Shown here piece after piece: positions 1 through 12,374 of a DNA stretch of 64,000 bases (its first letter is position 1; each line of letters opens with the position of its first letter). The position numbers and the translations under genes were made by a program. The notes beneath the pieces are model-generated. The model was not told the DNA's origin, made no database searches, and worked only from the letters and a program-made list of their open reading frames with translations. The stretch comes from Ophioderma brevispina (Eukaryota > Echinodermata > Ophiuroidea > Amphilepidida > Ophiodermatidae), in assembly GCA_023653785.1 (NCBI GenBank), contig JAMKCH010058388.1, forward strand, positions 87,654 to 151,653. The letters are read 5' to 3'.

Positions 1-1800
1 GTTCATATTTGCAAAGAGATTCTTAGCCTCGCCCCAAGTCTTGACAAATTTAGGCTTGGGCCAAGTCTGCAGATGGAACAGTTTGCAGTGACAGCATTTA
101 GAGAATAAAGGTATTTTTTAGACTGCCGTGTATCTATCATGTATATCCACACAGGTGACAGAATTATTTTACGTTGAACAACGAAAGCACAGCCAAGTTG
201 TTTTATGCCCAAATAGTGCAGGTGCCCTGATATGACATGGTAAGCTCGACAGCAGAGGCAAAACAGTACTTTTATTCTCATTTTTTGACACTTTTTCAGA
301 TAGAAGCTGTTACTAACATGGGACTAAAATTCTAGTACATATACTAAACAAAAATTACCCGATCCTTAAATTGATCGATCAGTGCTGTTGTTACTAAGGG
401 CATAACACAGACATGCGCATATGGGGGGGGGGGAGGGGGGGGGCAGGACTCAAAAGTTTTCCTGATTTTTTTATTTTTACCCTTCTACCTTCCCTTGCCT
501 TTATTTTGCTTATTCCATCTTTCCCTCTGCCTTTCTTCTCTCTTTCCCTCTTTTTCTCTTTCTTCCCATTTTTCGTCCTTTTTTTGCTCCCCTTCCCGAT
601 TTTTTGTGAAGCTGCCCCAGGCCCCACTGGTACGCCACTGGTTACTATGTGGCTTCAAATGACTTGAGCAGTGTACATACAACCCCAGCAATTGACCACA
701 TTGTTTTTAAGGTGCATCATTTCATATTAAATAGCCTAAGAACCAATGAAATTGTGCAAACTATCTCAAGTCTTCAAGAATCTCTTTCCTAAACCTGCTC
801 CAAACCACAATTGATAGCTCCAAGTGCAGGCTCTGCTATATTTGAAGTTGGCCTAGTAGCGTAACTTTCGCCCAACTAATAACAGGCTTCAATAATATAT
901 ATTTTTGTTAATCTTAAACGTTCACCAAAATAGACTGTAAACATCAAAATGCAATTTGGATTTGCCTGCCACTCTTTTTTGCACTTCAACACCAAATAAA
1001 CCTGCCCTTATGTTTGGTTTCTCATATTAAATTATATGAAAAACTGAAGATCCTCATGGCGACTCGAAAAATAATTAAACACAATCTAGCAAGCAGCAAT
1101 ACGAACATTTGGGTATGTTGTAATTTTTTAGCTCGAAGAAACAATCATTACAAATGTACGCTCTCAAAAAAATAGATGGAACCAATAATGTAAAGGTTTA
1201 GGAATTCCATTAAGCACAACCATTTTAATAACAGTCTGCTTGCAAAAAATTACTTCAAATTTTACTTATTTTTTTACTTAACTCCAAAATAAAAGCAATC
1301 AAATGATTCTCAAGATAGTGGACAAAATCAATTAAAGAAACACTCCACATGGACAGTATACAACATTAAGCGACACATTAAAGCCAATCTCAATGTAGCT
1401 TTTTAAATGTATAATTAAAACACACAAGAAAATCTGACAAAACCAGACACTTTTGCAACAAAACTCGCAAAATAATTTAGGTTCAATCACAGTTGAGAAT
1501 CACCATTCAATTGAGGAAAATATAGGCTCTCATGATGGGTACTCATATTTCATTTAATTGGTACGCACATCACAAATTCATAAAAATCCAACGTATATCA
1601 AGTTTCATTAAGAGCGGCTCTGGCTTATTAAGTGGGCTCCTTTTACATGGGGAGATTCATATATCTTTCTCCTATATCAGTCACATCTTTTTTTGGATCA
1701 TCTTGTAATAATTGCCCGACCTATGACATTTCTTGCAAATAAAGCCAACACAAACAAATGGTGTGGTTGTTTTCACCACTTTTCTCAGAATGTAGGGTGT
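1..1800 (+). repeat. Copy 1 of a noisy tandem duplication
   Basis: This segment aligns collinearly with 2825-4990. Shared landmarks include GATTCTTAGCCT near the start, the GATCGATCAGTGCTG block (374-388), AACAGGCTTCAATAAT (881-896), AGATGGAACCAAT (1173-1185) and GAGAATCACCATTCAA (1495-1510). Differences are mostly scattered single-base gains and losses, including outside homopolymers, which is more typical of uncorrected long-read error than of old sequence divergence. No coding region is recognised in it. Confidence 0.75.
397..640. mobile_element. hAT-like miniature element, copy 1
   Basis: About 244 bp bounded by imperfect inverted repeats: the left end reads GGGCATAAC and the right end, reversed, reads CAGTGGCGTACCAGTGGGGC. 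It is flanked by GTTACTA on both sides (390-396 and 641-647), consistent with the 7-8 bp target duplication of hAT elements. The interior is a G run followed by a long pyrimidine tract with no coding capacity. The same insertion occurs at 3213-3475 with the same flanks, so it preceded the duplication of the locus. Confidence 0.55.
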
Positions 1801-2339
1801 CATTTTTAAGACCTGTAGCTGAAACTCGCTAGAATGATGATGATATATCCTAATCATTATTTTGTCTTGCATAGTCTCGGTGGCTATAGTGCGTAAGCTG
1901 GCCAAGGGGGGTGTACGTAAGCAACAGGCTGAGAAGATGCGGGTTTCCTTAAGAAAATGGTCTCTAAGAAGTGAGAATTTCACTCACAACTTTTCACCTG
2001 TTGGTGAAGTAGAGGTTCACTTTCTTTTTTAGATCAAGCATTCACTTCAATCATACACCAATTACAGCCATTGTATCAAATTGAGCCACATCAATTTAGT
2101 TTTTAAACTTATTTTCATTTCAATCTCGGGAATTTCCAATGTTAAATCGGAATGTTCAATGTATGGAAAATTAATAAATGTTAATTTTTAATTTATTCCA
2201 ATTTTAAATTTAATAGAATGGTTAATTTTTGTTAATTATGTCACAAAATTTATGACAAGACAAAGGCTATCGGTGGAAACTGACATTTTCAGTGTCAGTG
2301 GAATGGTCTATAATGTAAATAATATTCACAAAATGGGAC

Positions 2340-2495
2340 GATGTTCTTGCCAGTAGAAGGGTGGTAACCCGATGTCCTAAGCCGTCCTGGTCAGTTTCGA
2401 GGGATACTCATATGTAGAGTGTGTTAATCACTGTTGAGGTATACGTCTGAGGGATGCAGTCCTTAAATATCAATCAAAATCAATCAATTAAATGC
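2340..2495 (+). repeat. Possible SINE or LINE 3' tail ending in ATCA repeats
   Basis: A short segment containing GTTTCGAGGGATAC and GAGGGATGCAGTCC leads into a degenerate (ATCA)n run at 2468-2490. Retroposon tails in invertebrates often end this way. No promoter boxes or coding sequence are clear, so the call is weak. Confidence 0.25.
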
Positions 2496-2824
2496 TTGGA
2501 CATTTCGTTTGAAAATGGTCCCCAAATTATACATTTAAGGCCATTTTAGCACGTTACTCTATTTGAACAATCACGGGTTTAGTACCTTGGTTATTACCAT
2601 TGGCAAAGAATATTGGCTTTTATTTCCACCCTGTGCAATGATTCTGTTTTACAGGCACGCCACTCTTGCCATGGTACATCACTAACGGCATCTGCTGTGT
2701 TGCTTCAGCTGTGCCACACTATCCTAGATCAATCATGGTGTAAAGAGTCTTGAGTATTTTGGTTGTGGTGAATAAAAAACTTTGTAAAGGGACTTAATTC
2801 CAATGTTATATTTCCAAAATGATG

Positions 2825-4990
2825 ATTCTTAGCCTAGCCCCAAGTCTTTACAATTTAGGATTGGGCCAAGTCTTGCAAAGGCTGGACCAGTTTTTGCAGT
2901 GCAGCATTTAGAGAATAAAGGTATTTTGTGGGACTGCGTGTTATCTATAATGTCATATCACAACAAGGGGTGGACGCATTATTTTAAGTTGAACAAACGA
3001 AGCACAGCCAAGTGTTTTATGCCACAATAGAGTGCAGGTGCCCATGATATGACATGGAAGATAGACAGCAGAGGCTAAAAACATTACTTTTATTCTCATG
3101 TTTTTGACACTTTTTTCGATATGAAGCTTGTAATAACATGTGACTAAAATTATCGACATTTACCTAACAAAGTACCCGATCCTAAATTAGATCGATCAGT
3201 GCTGTGTTACTACCAGGGGCATAACCAGACCGGAGCATCTGGGGGGGGGGGGGAGGGGGTGCAAGAGCATAGAGAAGTTTTCCTGATTTTTTATTTTACC
3301 TTATAACCTTCCCTTTTTCACTCATTTCATTTTTTTGATTTTCATCTTTCCCTCTTCCGTTTTCTTTCTTTCCTCTTTTTCTACTTTTATTCCAAATTTT
3401 TTCAGTCCACTTTTTTTTGCAGACTCCACTTCCGATTTTTTTGTGAACTCCCCGGCCCTCACTGGTTACGACAATGGTTACTATTGTGGCTTCAAAGGAC
3501 TTGAGCGTGTACATACAACCCCAGCAATTGACCACATTGTTTTTAGGTGCATCATTTCATATTAAATAGCTAAGAACCAATGAAAGTGCAACTATCTGAA
3601 GTCTGCAAGAGATTCTTCCTAAACCTAGCTCCCAACCTAATCTGATAGCTCCAAGTCGCATGCTCTGCTATATTTTGAAGATTCGGCATAGTAAGCGTAC
3701 TATTTCGCCCAACTCAAAACAGGCTTCAATAATAATATTTTTTTAATCTTAAACAGTTCACCAAAATAGACATGTTACTGACATCGACGACAAAAGGCAA
3801 CTTTGCGATAGTGTGGGCACTTGGCTTCCTTCACCTTACTTTTTGTGCACTTTTCATATAAACCATGCCTTATGTTGGGTTTTTTCAAATATTAAATTAT
3901 ATTGAAAACTGAATAGGGCATCTTATAGCGCACTTCTGGAAAAAACAGATTCTACTTGTACTAACACAGGATATCTAGGCACGCAGAGCTAAACATCCGA
4001 CATTGGTATGTGAATTTTTTAGCTCGCACGAAACAATTCATTACAAATGTACTCTCGCAAAAATTAGATGGAACCAATTAATGTAACGGTTAGGGAAGTT
4101 CCATGTTTGCTAGATGCACAAACATTTGCTATATAACATCTGCCTGTTGTGCAAAAACTTTATGTGATCTTCAACAGGTTACATTTGGTCGCACACGTTG
4201 AACTTACGCAAACTCTAAAACGCAATCAGTTGGAAAGTGTTATGTTCTCTAATAGGTATCGGGTGACGAATAGGATCGCATGTAGTGACGGGCCACCGAC
4301 CTCCTGTGATTATGTAGTAGTCGCAGAATAGTCTACTGTGAAGGCGTGAAAGGCAGTGTTTGTAAATCTCCACAATCTCATATATTTTGTAGCTTGTTTT
4401 AAATTGGGATTCGCTATGGACTCTGTAATTGGCCGAGGATTGACATCACAAGAAAATCTGACAAAAACGCGTTAGCGCGAGAACACACTATTGCACCGCT
4501 GACAAGGGTCCATCACGGAATAGTTTGAATTTTAAGTTTTCCAATCACAGCTGAGAATCACCATTCAAATGTGAGAAAATATAGGGGGCTCATTCACATG
4601 ATAGTGGTGTGAGTACTCAATAATTTTCATTTTACTAGTGGTGTACGCCGGCGTCCTATCACAGACATATACCAGAGTGGGTTTAACGAAAATACAAGAG
4701 TATATGCAAGTTTTCATTAAGAGCAGGACATCCTGGTGGCTTTTATTAAGTGGGTCCCGCGTGCGGTTAGAATGGCGGGGCAGTCGCGGTTATTTCATGC
4801 ATTCTTTGGTGTGGCCCCTATTGTCAGTTCACTGGCTATTGAGCGATAGCCGTCTTTTTTGATCATACTGTATTTGTAATATGAATCTTTGTCCCCGACC
4901 CGTCGACGTCAACTTTGTGTCTGTCGCAAATAAAAGCAAAAAACAAACAAAAGATTGTTTGGGTTTGTTGTTGCGAGAAACTTTTCTAGT
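2825..4990 (+). repeat. Copy 2 of the tandem duplication
   Basis: Second copy of 1-1800. It begins with GATTCTTAGCCTAGCCCCAAG and stays collinear to at least 4985. It carries extra blocks, for example around 4110-4560 and 4640-4850, so the offset grows from about 2.8 to 3.1 kb. The many small indels between copies leave no reading frame in common. Confidence 0.7.
3213..3475. mobile_element. hAT-like miniature element, copy 2
   Basis: Counterpart of the element at 397-640. The left end reads CCAGGGGCATAACCAG. The right end, reversed, contains GTCGTAACCAGTGAGGGCC. GTTACTA lies on both sides (3206-3212 and 3476-3482). The interior again has a G run followed by a T/C-rich tract and encodes nothing. 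Confidence 0.55.
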
Positions 4991-5538
4991 ATGATAAGTT
5001 TGGATTTTTTTAAATATTATATAATTTGTGTAATATGTAAGTAGGGAGAATAGACTCAGTACAGTTGGAACTCATACATTAAAACGCAAATTGAGATAAT
5101 TTCTTTACAAGACTATCTATGATTGGTACATTACCATGATTATACCACATGGGTGATAACCTAGTAGTTATCACCCGCAATGCCAAAATAGTACCTGTTA
5201 TATGTAAACTACTAAAGCCTTCCATTTAGCTTTCTTACCAGTGTTTCTGATTGGCTACAATTACATCATTCAACATCACAAATACAACTCCTAAATCAAA
5301 ATGATTCATTCAGATTTCTGTTTCCAGAACAGCAAAGAATTTCACAGTGGAAAGGAAACTCAACATATTATTCACATTTCAAGTAAATAATTGTGTTCAC
5401 AGCTTAATAAGAATCTTTTGTGTAAGATAGCAAAGGAACCTGAATTTGCTCTGTAGGTTAGGTCAACTAACTTTTTTTGTGAATGGAGAGCCCGTTCAAA
5501 TGAAAAAAATATCTGAAAAGTCCACCTGAATTCATGAT

Positions 5539-5575
<37 letters not shown>

Positions 5576-6480
5576 CTAAAGAAATGTGTGGTATAAATGG
5601 TCAAAATTCAGTTGTCTGAAATTTAAAACAAACTGACAACTTAATCCTAATGAATTTACTAGGTAATTAAACATTGGGGTCGATAACCTTTGTATCATCA
5701 CACAGCTTTCATCTTCTGTAGACAGCACAGTGAATTATCGCATTTCTTGCAATGTAGTTAATGACTCTGTCCCAGTCTACTTGTTTACAACTTGTCCCTA
5801 ACGCCAACTACATTACTATATACTTTTAAATTTAACAACACAAATGCCCACCAAAAAAGAAGCAGGCAGCAAAGGTTAATTTTATTTACTGAATTAATAA
5901 AAAAAGGGACTTGAGGCCAAAGTAAGCCCACGGTCCATCAGAGTGACCTTTTAAATTTCTTCCAAAATGGATATATAGAGCCATATGGCTCAGTGTCATT
6001 CAGTGTATGATGCATCCTCCCCAGATGGGAAATCAGCACCATTATAAAATAAAGAAAGCGTTTTTTGGATGGCAGTTCAATACGCTTCTAAGTTGTCTCC
6101 ATGGAGATGAAGGAATGGTATCCTAGGACGAATATTGCTTTGTAAAATGGAATAGTCACAAGACGCTTGGGGTCATTAGTTTTCAATTTGTCACGTGCGT
6201 CAGTCTTATCTTTACGTCTCCACTCTTGGCTGTGAAATGTCTATTTGAAGGGAAGAGTCTTATAGAATAAGTTCGTGCGAACGGAGGGAAGTGGAGAATT
6301 AGACTACAAGTTTTAATGAGAAATGGGAATGGACTGTTTATTAAGAATGTTGACGATGTTAGTTAACTGAACTCAAAATCCATAGAATTTCTGTGAAAGT
6401 TTTACTGTAAAACTATATTATTTTTTTTTTTTGCATTTTGACACCACCCAAAAAAAGAAGAAAAGAAAGATTTCAGCAAT
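4991..6480. other. Unrecognised AT-rich sequence with a poly-T tract
   Basis: There is no gene or recognisable repeat here apart from a 35-base T run at 5541-5575 and a shorter one near 6419-6432. Short frames on both strands are unremarkable. Confidence 0.5.
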
Positions 6481-6639
6481 TCGTTGCATACCAAATATCT
6501 TTCCAAAGATCTTGAACTAATCATTAAAGATTTTACACAAAAGTGTTTGATTGTAAAGAGAGGGCTTCTGCTTGACCAACCTTATGCCAATGCCACACTC
6601 CCTCTGTGGAATGTCTTTTTCTACAAAGGGGGCAGGATT

Positions 6640-6860
6640 TCCATGGAAAGCCCAATCATCAAAGGAGGTAGACGTTTCATATAATATAGAAGTCCCATGG
6701 ATGCACATGAGGGTATTCCGCAATGCGCTGTATGACGTTGAGTGCAGTTAGAGGCTCTTGATCGGTTATGGAATGGAAGGTGCAATGCAGTAACGAATCC
6801 CTCATTGCATACATGCGATTCGTGCTATATGAAACGTCCTCTACCCAAAGGCACACAAGC
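6640..6860. repeat. Diverged inverted repeat with coding-like arms
   Basis: The reverse complement of about 6664-6735 resembles 6780-6850. Both contain ATATGAAACGTC preceded by CATTGCATACATG or its variant. Read outward from the centre, both arms encode the peptide LYETS: on the minus strand ILYETSTSFDDWAFHGN and on the plus strand FVLYETSSTQRHTSYPGE. This suggests a head-to-head duplication of one short coding or pseudo-coding segment. The family is not recognised. Confidence 0.4.
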
Positions 6861-7370
6861 TACCCTGGTGAGTTTATTGCATTCATATCAACCATCATTT
6901 GGTCAATTCCAAAATCTTGCCTCCATATCGAGTGGAAAAATTACTTGCTTTATTGATCAAAACGTCGCCACTTCCATTCAAACACCATGATGTTTCTTTT
7001 TCACCAGAAAGGCAGAAATTGATTGGCAGAGTGCTACCCTTGATGAAATAAATTATTGACCAGATTTAACCCCAAGAGCACTATAAACCCAGTAATTGTC
7101 CACAATGCAAACTGTATAGTTATTTTGAGCCAATGGCAACATGTTAAGGAGAATTGTGGCAAGGCTGAAGAGGACTAGAGCTTCTTCAATATTGGAAAGC
7201 TGCATTTTCCATTGGTGATTTAAAGGAATAATGATGCAGATTAGCCATTACAGCAATCCTGTATGAAAAGGGAAGCACTCAAAGTGTTAAGCCTCACTAT
7301 AATAAGTGTAGTCATTGGTGCATAAGGACACTTCATTCACCATAGTCATGTCCTGAGTTTCTATTTAAAA

Positions 7371-7565
7371 CGACTTAAACGTATTGTAGCTGAGAAGGCG
7401 TATGGTACTAATGTAGAAGAGGGTTTCATCAAAAAGCTCCGAGCCAACCAAGTCAATCTTAGAGGAGACTTGGTTGCCCGAAATTTCCTGATAGTGATGA
7501 CTTTCCAATTTCCTTTCATGTTGGGGATTAGTCCCCTAGTTGCCTTTGGTCGTATGACGACTTGA
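7371..7565 (+). other. Open frame of 64 codons without a start, family unknown
   Basis: The frame runs from CGA at 7371 to TGA at 7563-7565. It encodes a basic stretch (RLKRIVAEKAYGTN, then EEGFIKKLRANQVNLRGDL) followed by a hydrophobic tail. There is no ATG at its beginning and stops precede it. The composition looks more protein-like than neighbouring frames, so it may be an exon or a decayed transposon fragment on the same side as the inverted repeat at 6640-6860. I cannot assign a function, and chance remains possible. Confidence 0.2.
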
Positions 7566-8219
7566 AATTTGACATTGCCAAAGCAATAACGAAAACTCTT
7601 AAAACAAGGATTTCTTTCTAAAAACCATCTTGGAACTCTCTAGGACAATATATTTTCTTCGGTAGAAGGTATATTACATGATTTTATCTTTACATGTTTT
7701 TTTTGATATTATAAAGACTTTTTTAATGAAAAAACTCATTGAATGAGGCCCGTTGAAAAAAATATTTTGCTATGATGATATTTTGCATTCCAATGCTTTG
7801 CTACGTCACATGTCTGGAATTCTGTCTTTGTTATGGACCCGCAAGATATTCACCATATTTCAGGCCTCACAAGGACTTCCCCCACCGCTGCCTCAGGGAC
7901 TCAATACATAATTACAAAACACCCGACCCGGGACTGGGCCATCAGTCTCGAGAGGGCCTTACATATCTCATACTTTCTTTGACGTCGAGCATCATGGATT
8001 TTTCTTATCCGTGCTAAACAAAATTAAGAATGTAAACATTTTACTGATCCACTGTTATATTTTTAAACATTTACTAATGTGTCAAGTATTAACCCAAAAT
8101 CTAAAGTGGGGCTCACCCGTGACCTTAAGTATTAGTACCTGACTAAATACCGTGGTTAGTTACTAAATGTTTCTTCCCTTGCCTTTTCTTCTTGCTTCCA
8201 TTAGATCGTCACATGTGAA

Positions 8220-9420
8220 TTTTACATGTAAGAACCAGGAAAAGGGGCCCTGGAAACAGCGGAAAAAGGGCCTGGGGGGAAGCAACACAGACACCAGGAG
8301 AAAATAAACGGGGGGAAAGAGGGGAGGGAGTACCCGCGCTAATGGGCCTCACCCCCCAGCCCCCCCCCCCCATAACTCCCATTTTTGTCCAGGCGCCTCC
8401 AACTACAGTTTGCCCCCCTCCAAAACGCTGTCTGAAAAATCGTTACAACGGGCCGTAAGTATGTGATATACAGGGGTTAATGACAACCTTTCCAGATTCC
8501 CCTGACATGCACTGCACATCCGTTAATAAATAAGTCCTTCCCTGCCTTCACTCACCTTATCTGTACAAAAACCGAATCTAAGGTGCCTTGCCCTCTCACA
8601 GTGCATGACGGGGTTACTTTGCAGAGAACGTGGATCGAAGAAGCGACTGGGTGGAGTATGTTCACGCTAACCCAAAGAATGAATTCCCTAACAAAAGTTA
8701 CCCTGGCAGGCAACGTTTTTACCCTTTTCGCGCCTCCTCCCTTGCTTCCCTCCATCCGCCCTTCCATTTCCCCCCCGTAGATGCTGTTTTTCTCCTCTAT
8801 CCCTGCAGGCGGACTCACCCGGCTGCTTCAGCATATCCGTGCATTCTGTGTAAGCTCCCCAATTGACCCCACGCAATACCTCGCCGTAACGATGGCCTCA
8901 TACCCCACGCTTTTACTATCCTCCCCAACCTCCCGCCTCTTTCTATTCCTAGAAACGCCCCACCCATGCACTCCCCTTTCTCCCTTCCTCTCCCCTCTTG
9001 GTCACCAATAGAAAACCGAGTTATCAAGACAGATCATTTATAGGGCGCATATTAAAAGCTGGTTGTCTTGTCGCCGCTCCTCGGCTGACCCCCCATCGAT
9101 GTAGCTCAGCACACCTTGAAGTATTTCGACGTTCCAATGCCCCAAAAACACTTGATGATCGAGGCTAAACACCAATGTTGTACTCAACATTGGTCCCCCG
9201 CCTGAGAACCCCCATGCATCACTGGATGCTTAATCGCCACGGCGGACACGCAGCCCCCCCTCCCTTTACCCCCATCCTACTAACTTCTTCCGTCCCCCAC
9301 ACGCCATACCCTCCCTGCAGTCCGTTCTTCCACTAACATGAATAAACTACAAAATCCCCCCACCACCCGGGACAGGAAAACATACCGTTCAATTCGTCAA
9401 TAACCTCGATATTCTGTTGT
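8220..9420. other. Erratic C-rich stretch, no gene
   Basis: Base composition shifts to GC-rich with many C runs, for example 8362-8371. Short overlapping frames occur on both strands with no consistent coding signal. The texture resembles the start of the low-quality tract that culminates at 12.4-13.95 kb. Confidence 0.45.
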
Positions 9421-12370
9421 TGTAATATCATGCACAATATTGTATGCTTGTTTTGATTGCAGCCCCAAATTATTCCATTATAATAAGATCTATGAATTTG
9501 AATTATTTAATGGGTTTTTTTTTTACTTCTTACAAAATATTGTCATTTTTACGTTATCCACAAATTCACTTCAAAATGGATAATTTAGATTTGTGAACAA
9601 TTTGTCAAGATTATTTATGCTCAGTTCTCATTACATAGTTAATCAGTATCATTATATGAATTCACAGGTTGTTAGAAGCAGAAACCCTAATTCATTGTCA
9701 CAATTTTCTCACAGAGTACAAATGACTCTGCAACGTGTAAATAACCAATATTTTTGCATACAGATATTTTCAGTTCAGTTTCACTGACAATGTCAAATGG
9801 GGTAAATGGCGTTTGCTTGGCATTCGGATAATAGCTACGATAAAGCAAATACTAGGGAGGGAATCGAATATGTATAGATGATGGGGGATTGTGAACCCTT
9901 TTCTTGTACGATACACACTAGCAACAAAAAAGTAAAACAACTGAAAATTTAATGTACTAAGGGAGAGTTTGTAAAGGAAGGTGCTGCTGAGCGTGGGCGG
10001 CCCACCCCTTATCTCCCTCCCCAGCGCCCCATATTTGCGAAAGAATAAATTAAAGTTGCGTAAGTGGAATGATGTGTTAGCTATATCAAACTGATTTTTA
10101 TTATGTGGAGAATCAGTTTTTTTACATATATTTTTTTTTTTTTTTTCATCCTCCCCGGTTCTGTTTGTGGACAAGAATCCCAGCGCTTTCCTCCTCGAGT
10201 CTTCTGATTAAGGGACTAAGAAGATAGGCGAAAAAATGAAAAGGCACGAAAAAGTGTTGCCAGGTCCTAGGAAGGTTACATTCTCCGCTTAGGGCGATTT
10301 GATCCAGCAACCTCCTTGCAAACCAGTCCTAAGCAGAGGGTTGTTTTTTAAGCCGAGCCCACAATGCTATTGCAATGTGCCCTAACTGGTGCTGTAATAA
10401 AAAAATGTCAGTACTAGCACCTGGCCACACGTGACCAGAGTGAAAACAACATCCTCACGGACTACTACGTCTCCTCCAGTCGCATCGCAAACTCATTTTC
10501 CATTCCCTTATTTATTTGAGGGTAGGTGGTATGACGTAGACGATGTGTGTTTTCTAAACACCCAGGTTCAACGGAAAGCCACAAGACATTTATGCTCATG
10601 CATAAGATTCCATAAGTTACTAGCACCTGGTCCCGCGCGCTCAAACACAAACTGAGTGGAAACAGTCAGGGTTTTATCGTCGTTAAGAATAGGACTTTTG
10701 TGGGGATCACATGACCCATTGCAGGTGAACGTTTCCAATCGATACACTGGGGCATTGTGGGATTGACTCTCAATACACCCATCTGAGTCCCAAGTGTCAA
10801 CCCACGCTGGTCCATATATTCATTTGGGGATGATGCAATTGCACCATGTGGCAGCCACGATGTGGTGGCGTGATGATGTGACAACATTTCATTCTTATTT
10901 AAAAAATTTTACTTTCGGGTGAAATTCTGTTTTCACATCTAACATCAAACATAGTATAGCTAGTTTTGGTAATGATGCATTTATTCGGTTAATTAATAAC
11001 TCTAAGTATATGAATATTAATTTTTAAAAGCAATGTTGAGGAATTTGTATGACAGGGTATCTGTAACAGGATTTTGCTATAGGACAACCGGTAATACAAA
11101 ATCTCATGCTAGTCTCATAACCTAATTAAAATTTGATCTTAATGTTGCATTGTCATATATTATTATGATTTTTATGTTTAATCCTACTCCCTCTACTTAC
11201 TGCTATAAAAACATAACCACACTATTTCTACTGAATATTGAACCACGAGTGTAGTTATTTCTATGAGTTTTTACACTTTTATGACGCATTAATATGTTGT
11301 CAATATTAATATGCAATCAAATATTCGACGTATTTATATATGCAATTACTGAACCTCAACCAAAGAATCGGCCCGAAAATAGGGACAACAGAAGAGACAC
11401 TACACCCCACCAGCCCGTGCTGTCTTATGACATGTTTAGGCAAAGGCCCCCACAACCTAGCAATCACTATATTGATCAGGAAACCCCCGCTGTATTATAA
11501 TTGCTGTTATGTGGTCACCCCCGGTTCCCCTGCGGCAACCTGGGTTTGACGCTAGGATATGGTTAGTCGATACGTATATAGTATGGTACCTCTACACCAA
11601 TCATCACCCAAGATTAAAGTCATAAACAAAAACAAAAAGAGATTAAAAAATTAGTAAGTTTTTTATCCGCTCTCTCAATATAATTTGAAACTTCATGTTT
11701 TTTTTTACCTTTATCAATATTTTTTTTTTTATAATGAAAAAGTTTATTTGTTTTTGATGTTTTTTTTGCCTTTTTTTTTTTTTTTTTATTTTTTTGCTCA
11801 TGCCACCTCTATCTCCTTACCACCCCCTCATTTCCCCTCACGTCCCGACTTTTGGCCATGGCAAACTATCTATTTTACGCCCAATCGCTTAGAAGGCGGA
11901 GAACCGGGCTAACGGGGAAATGAAGAGACAACAGTAATCTACCCCACACCTTCACGAGTATCCCGGTGTTCCCCTCTTACGACAACAGTCTAAACTCCCT
12001 ATTTCTCTTCCCCTCCCTTCCCTTTCTCTTACTCAACCGCCTTTGTGCTACCTCCCTTTGGAATATTTCCGCTCCATTAGGACCAACCGCGCCCCCGCAC
12101 CGCACGCCAGACAGTCGCCGTTGCGATCCCCCCATAAGCAACCCCTCACCCCCTTATTCACCCCTGCACCTATACCCTCATCACACCTGGCCCCGACCCA
12201 TCTATTATAACACCTTTCCCAGTATTACGCAGGTCCTATCCCCCACTTTTCTCGCTTCACAAAATTTTATTGGCTATCCTTCTACATTAGTGAATTCCGC
12301 AATATAACTTCCATTAACATTTACAGCTACCTAGCAATTTTTTTTCATTCCAGTAACTTTATCAATACTA
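9421..12370. other. Unrecognised sequence with T-rich tracts
   Basis: I see no recognisable gene. A short direct repeat built around TACTAGCACCTGG occurs near 10412-10450 and 10617-10665. T runs lie at about 10128-10146 and 11720-11800. From about 11800 onward the plus strand becomes increasingly C-rich. Confidence 0.4.
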
Positions 12371-12374
12371 TCCC

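Noticed and set aside
394..691. Lys/Glu/Arg-rich minus-strand frames
   Set aside because: Translations of the pyrimidine-rich interior of the hAT-like miniature element; not preserved in the second copy.
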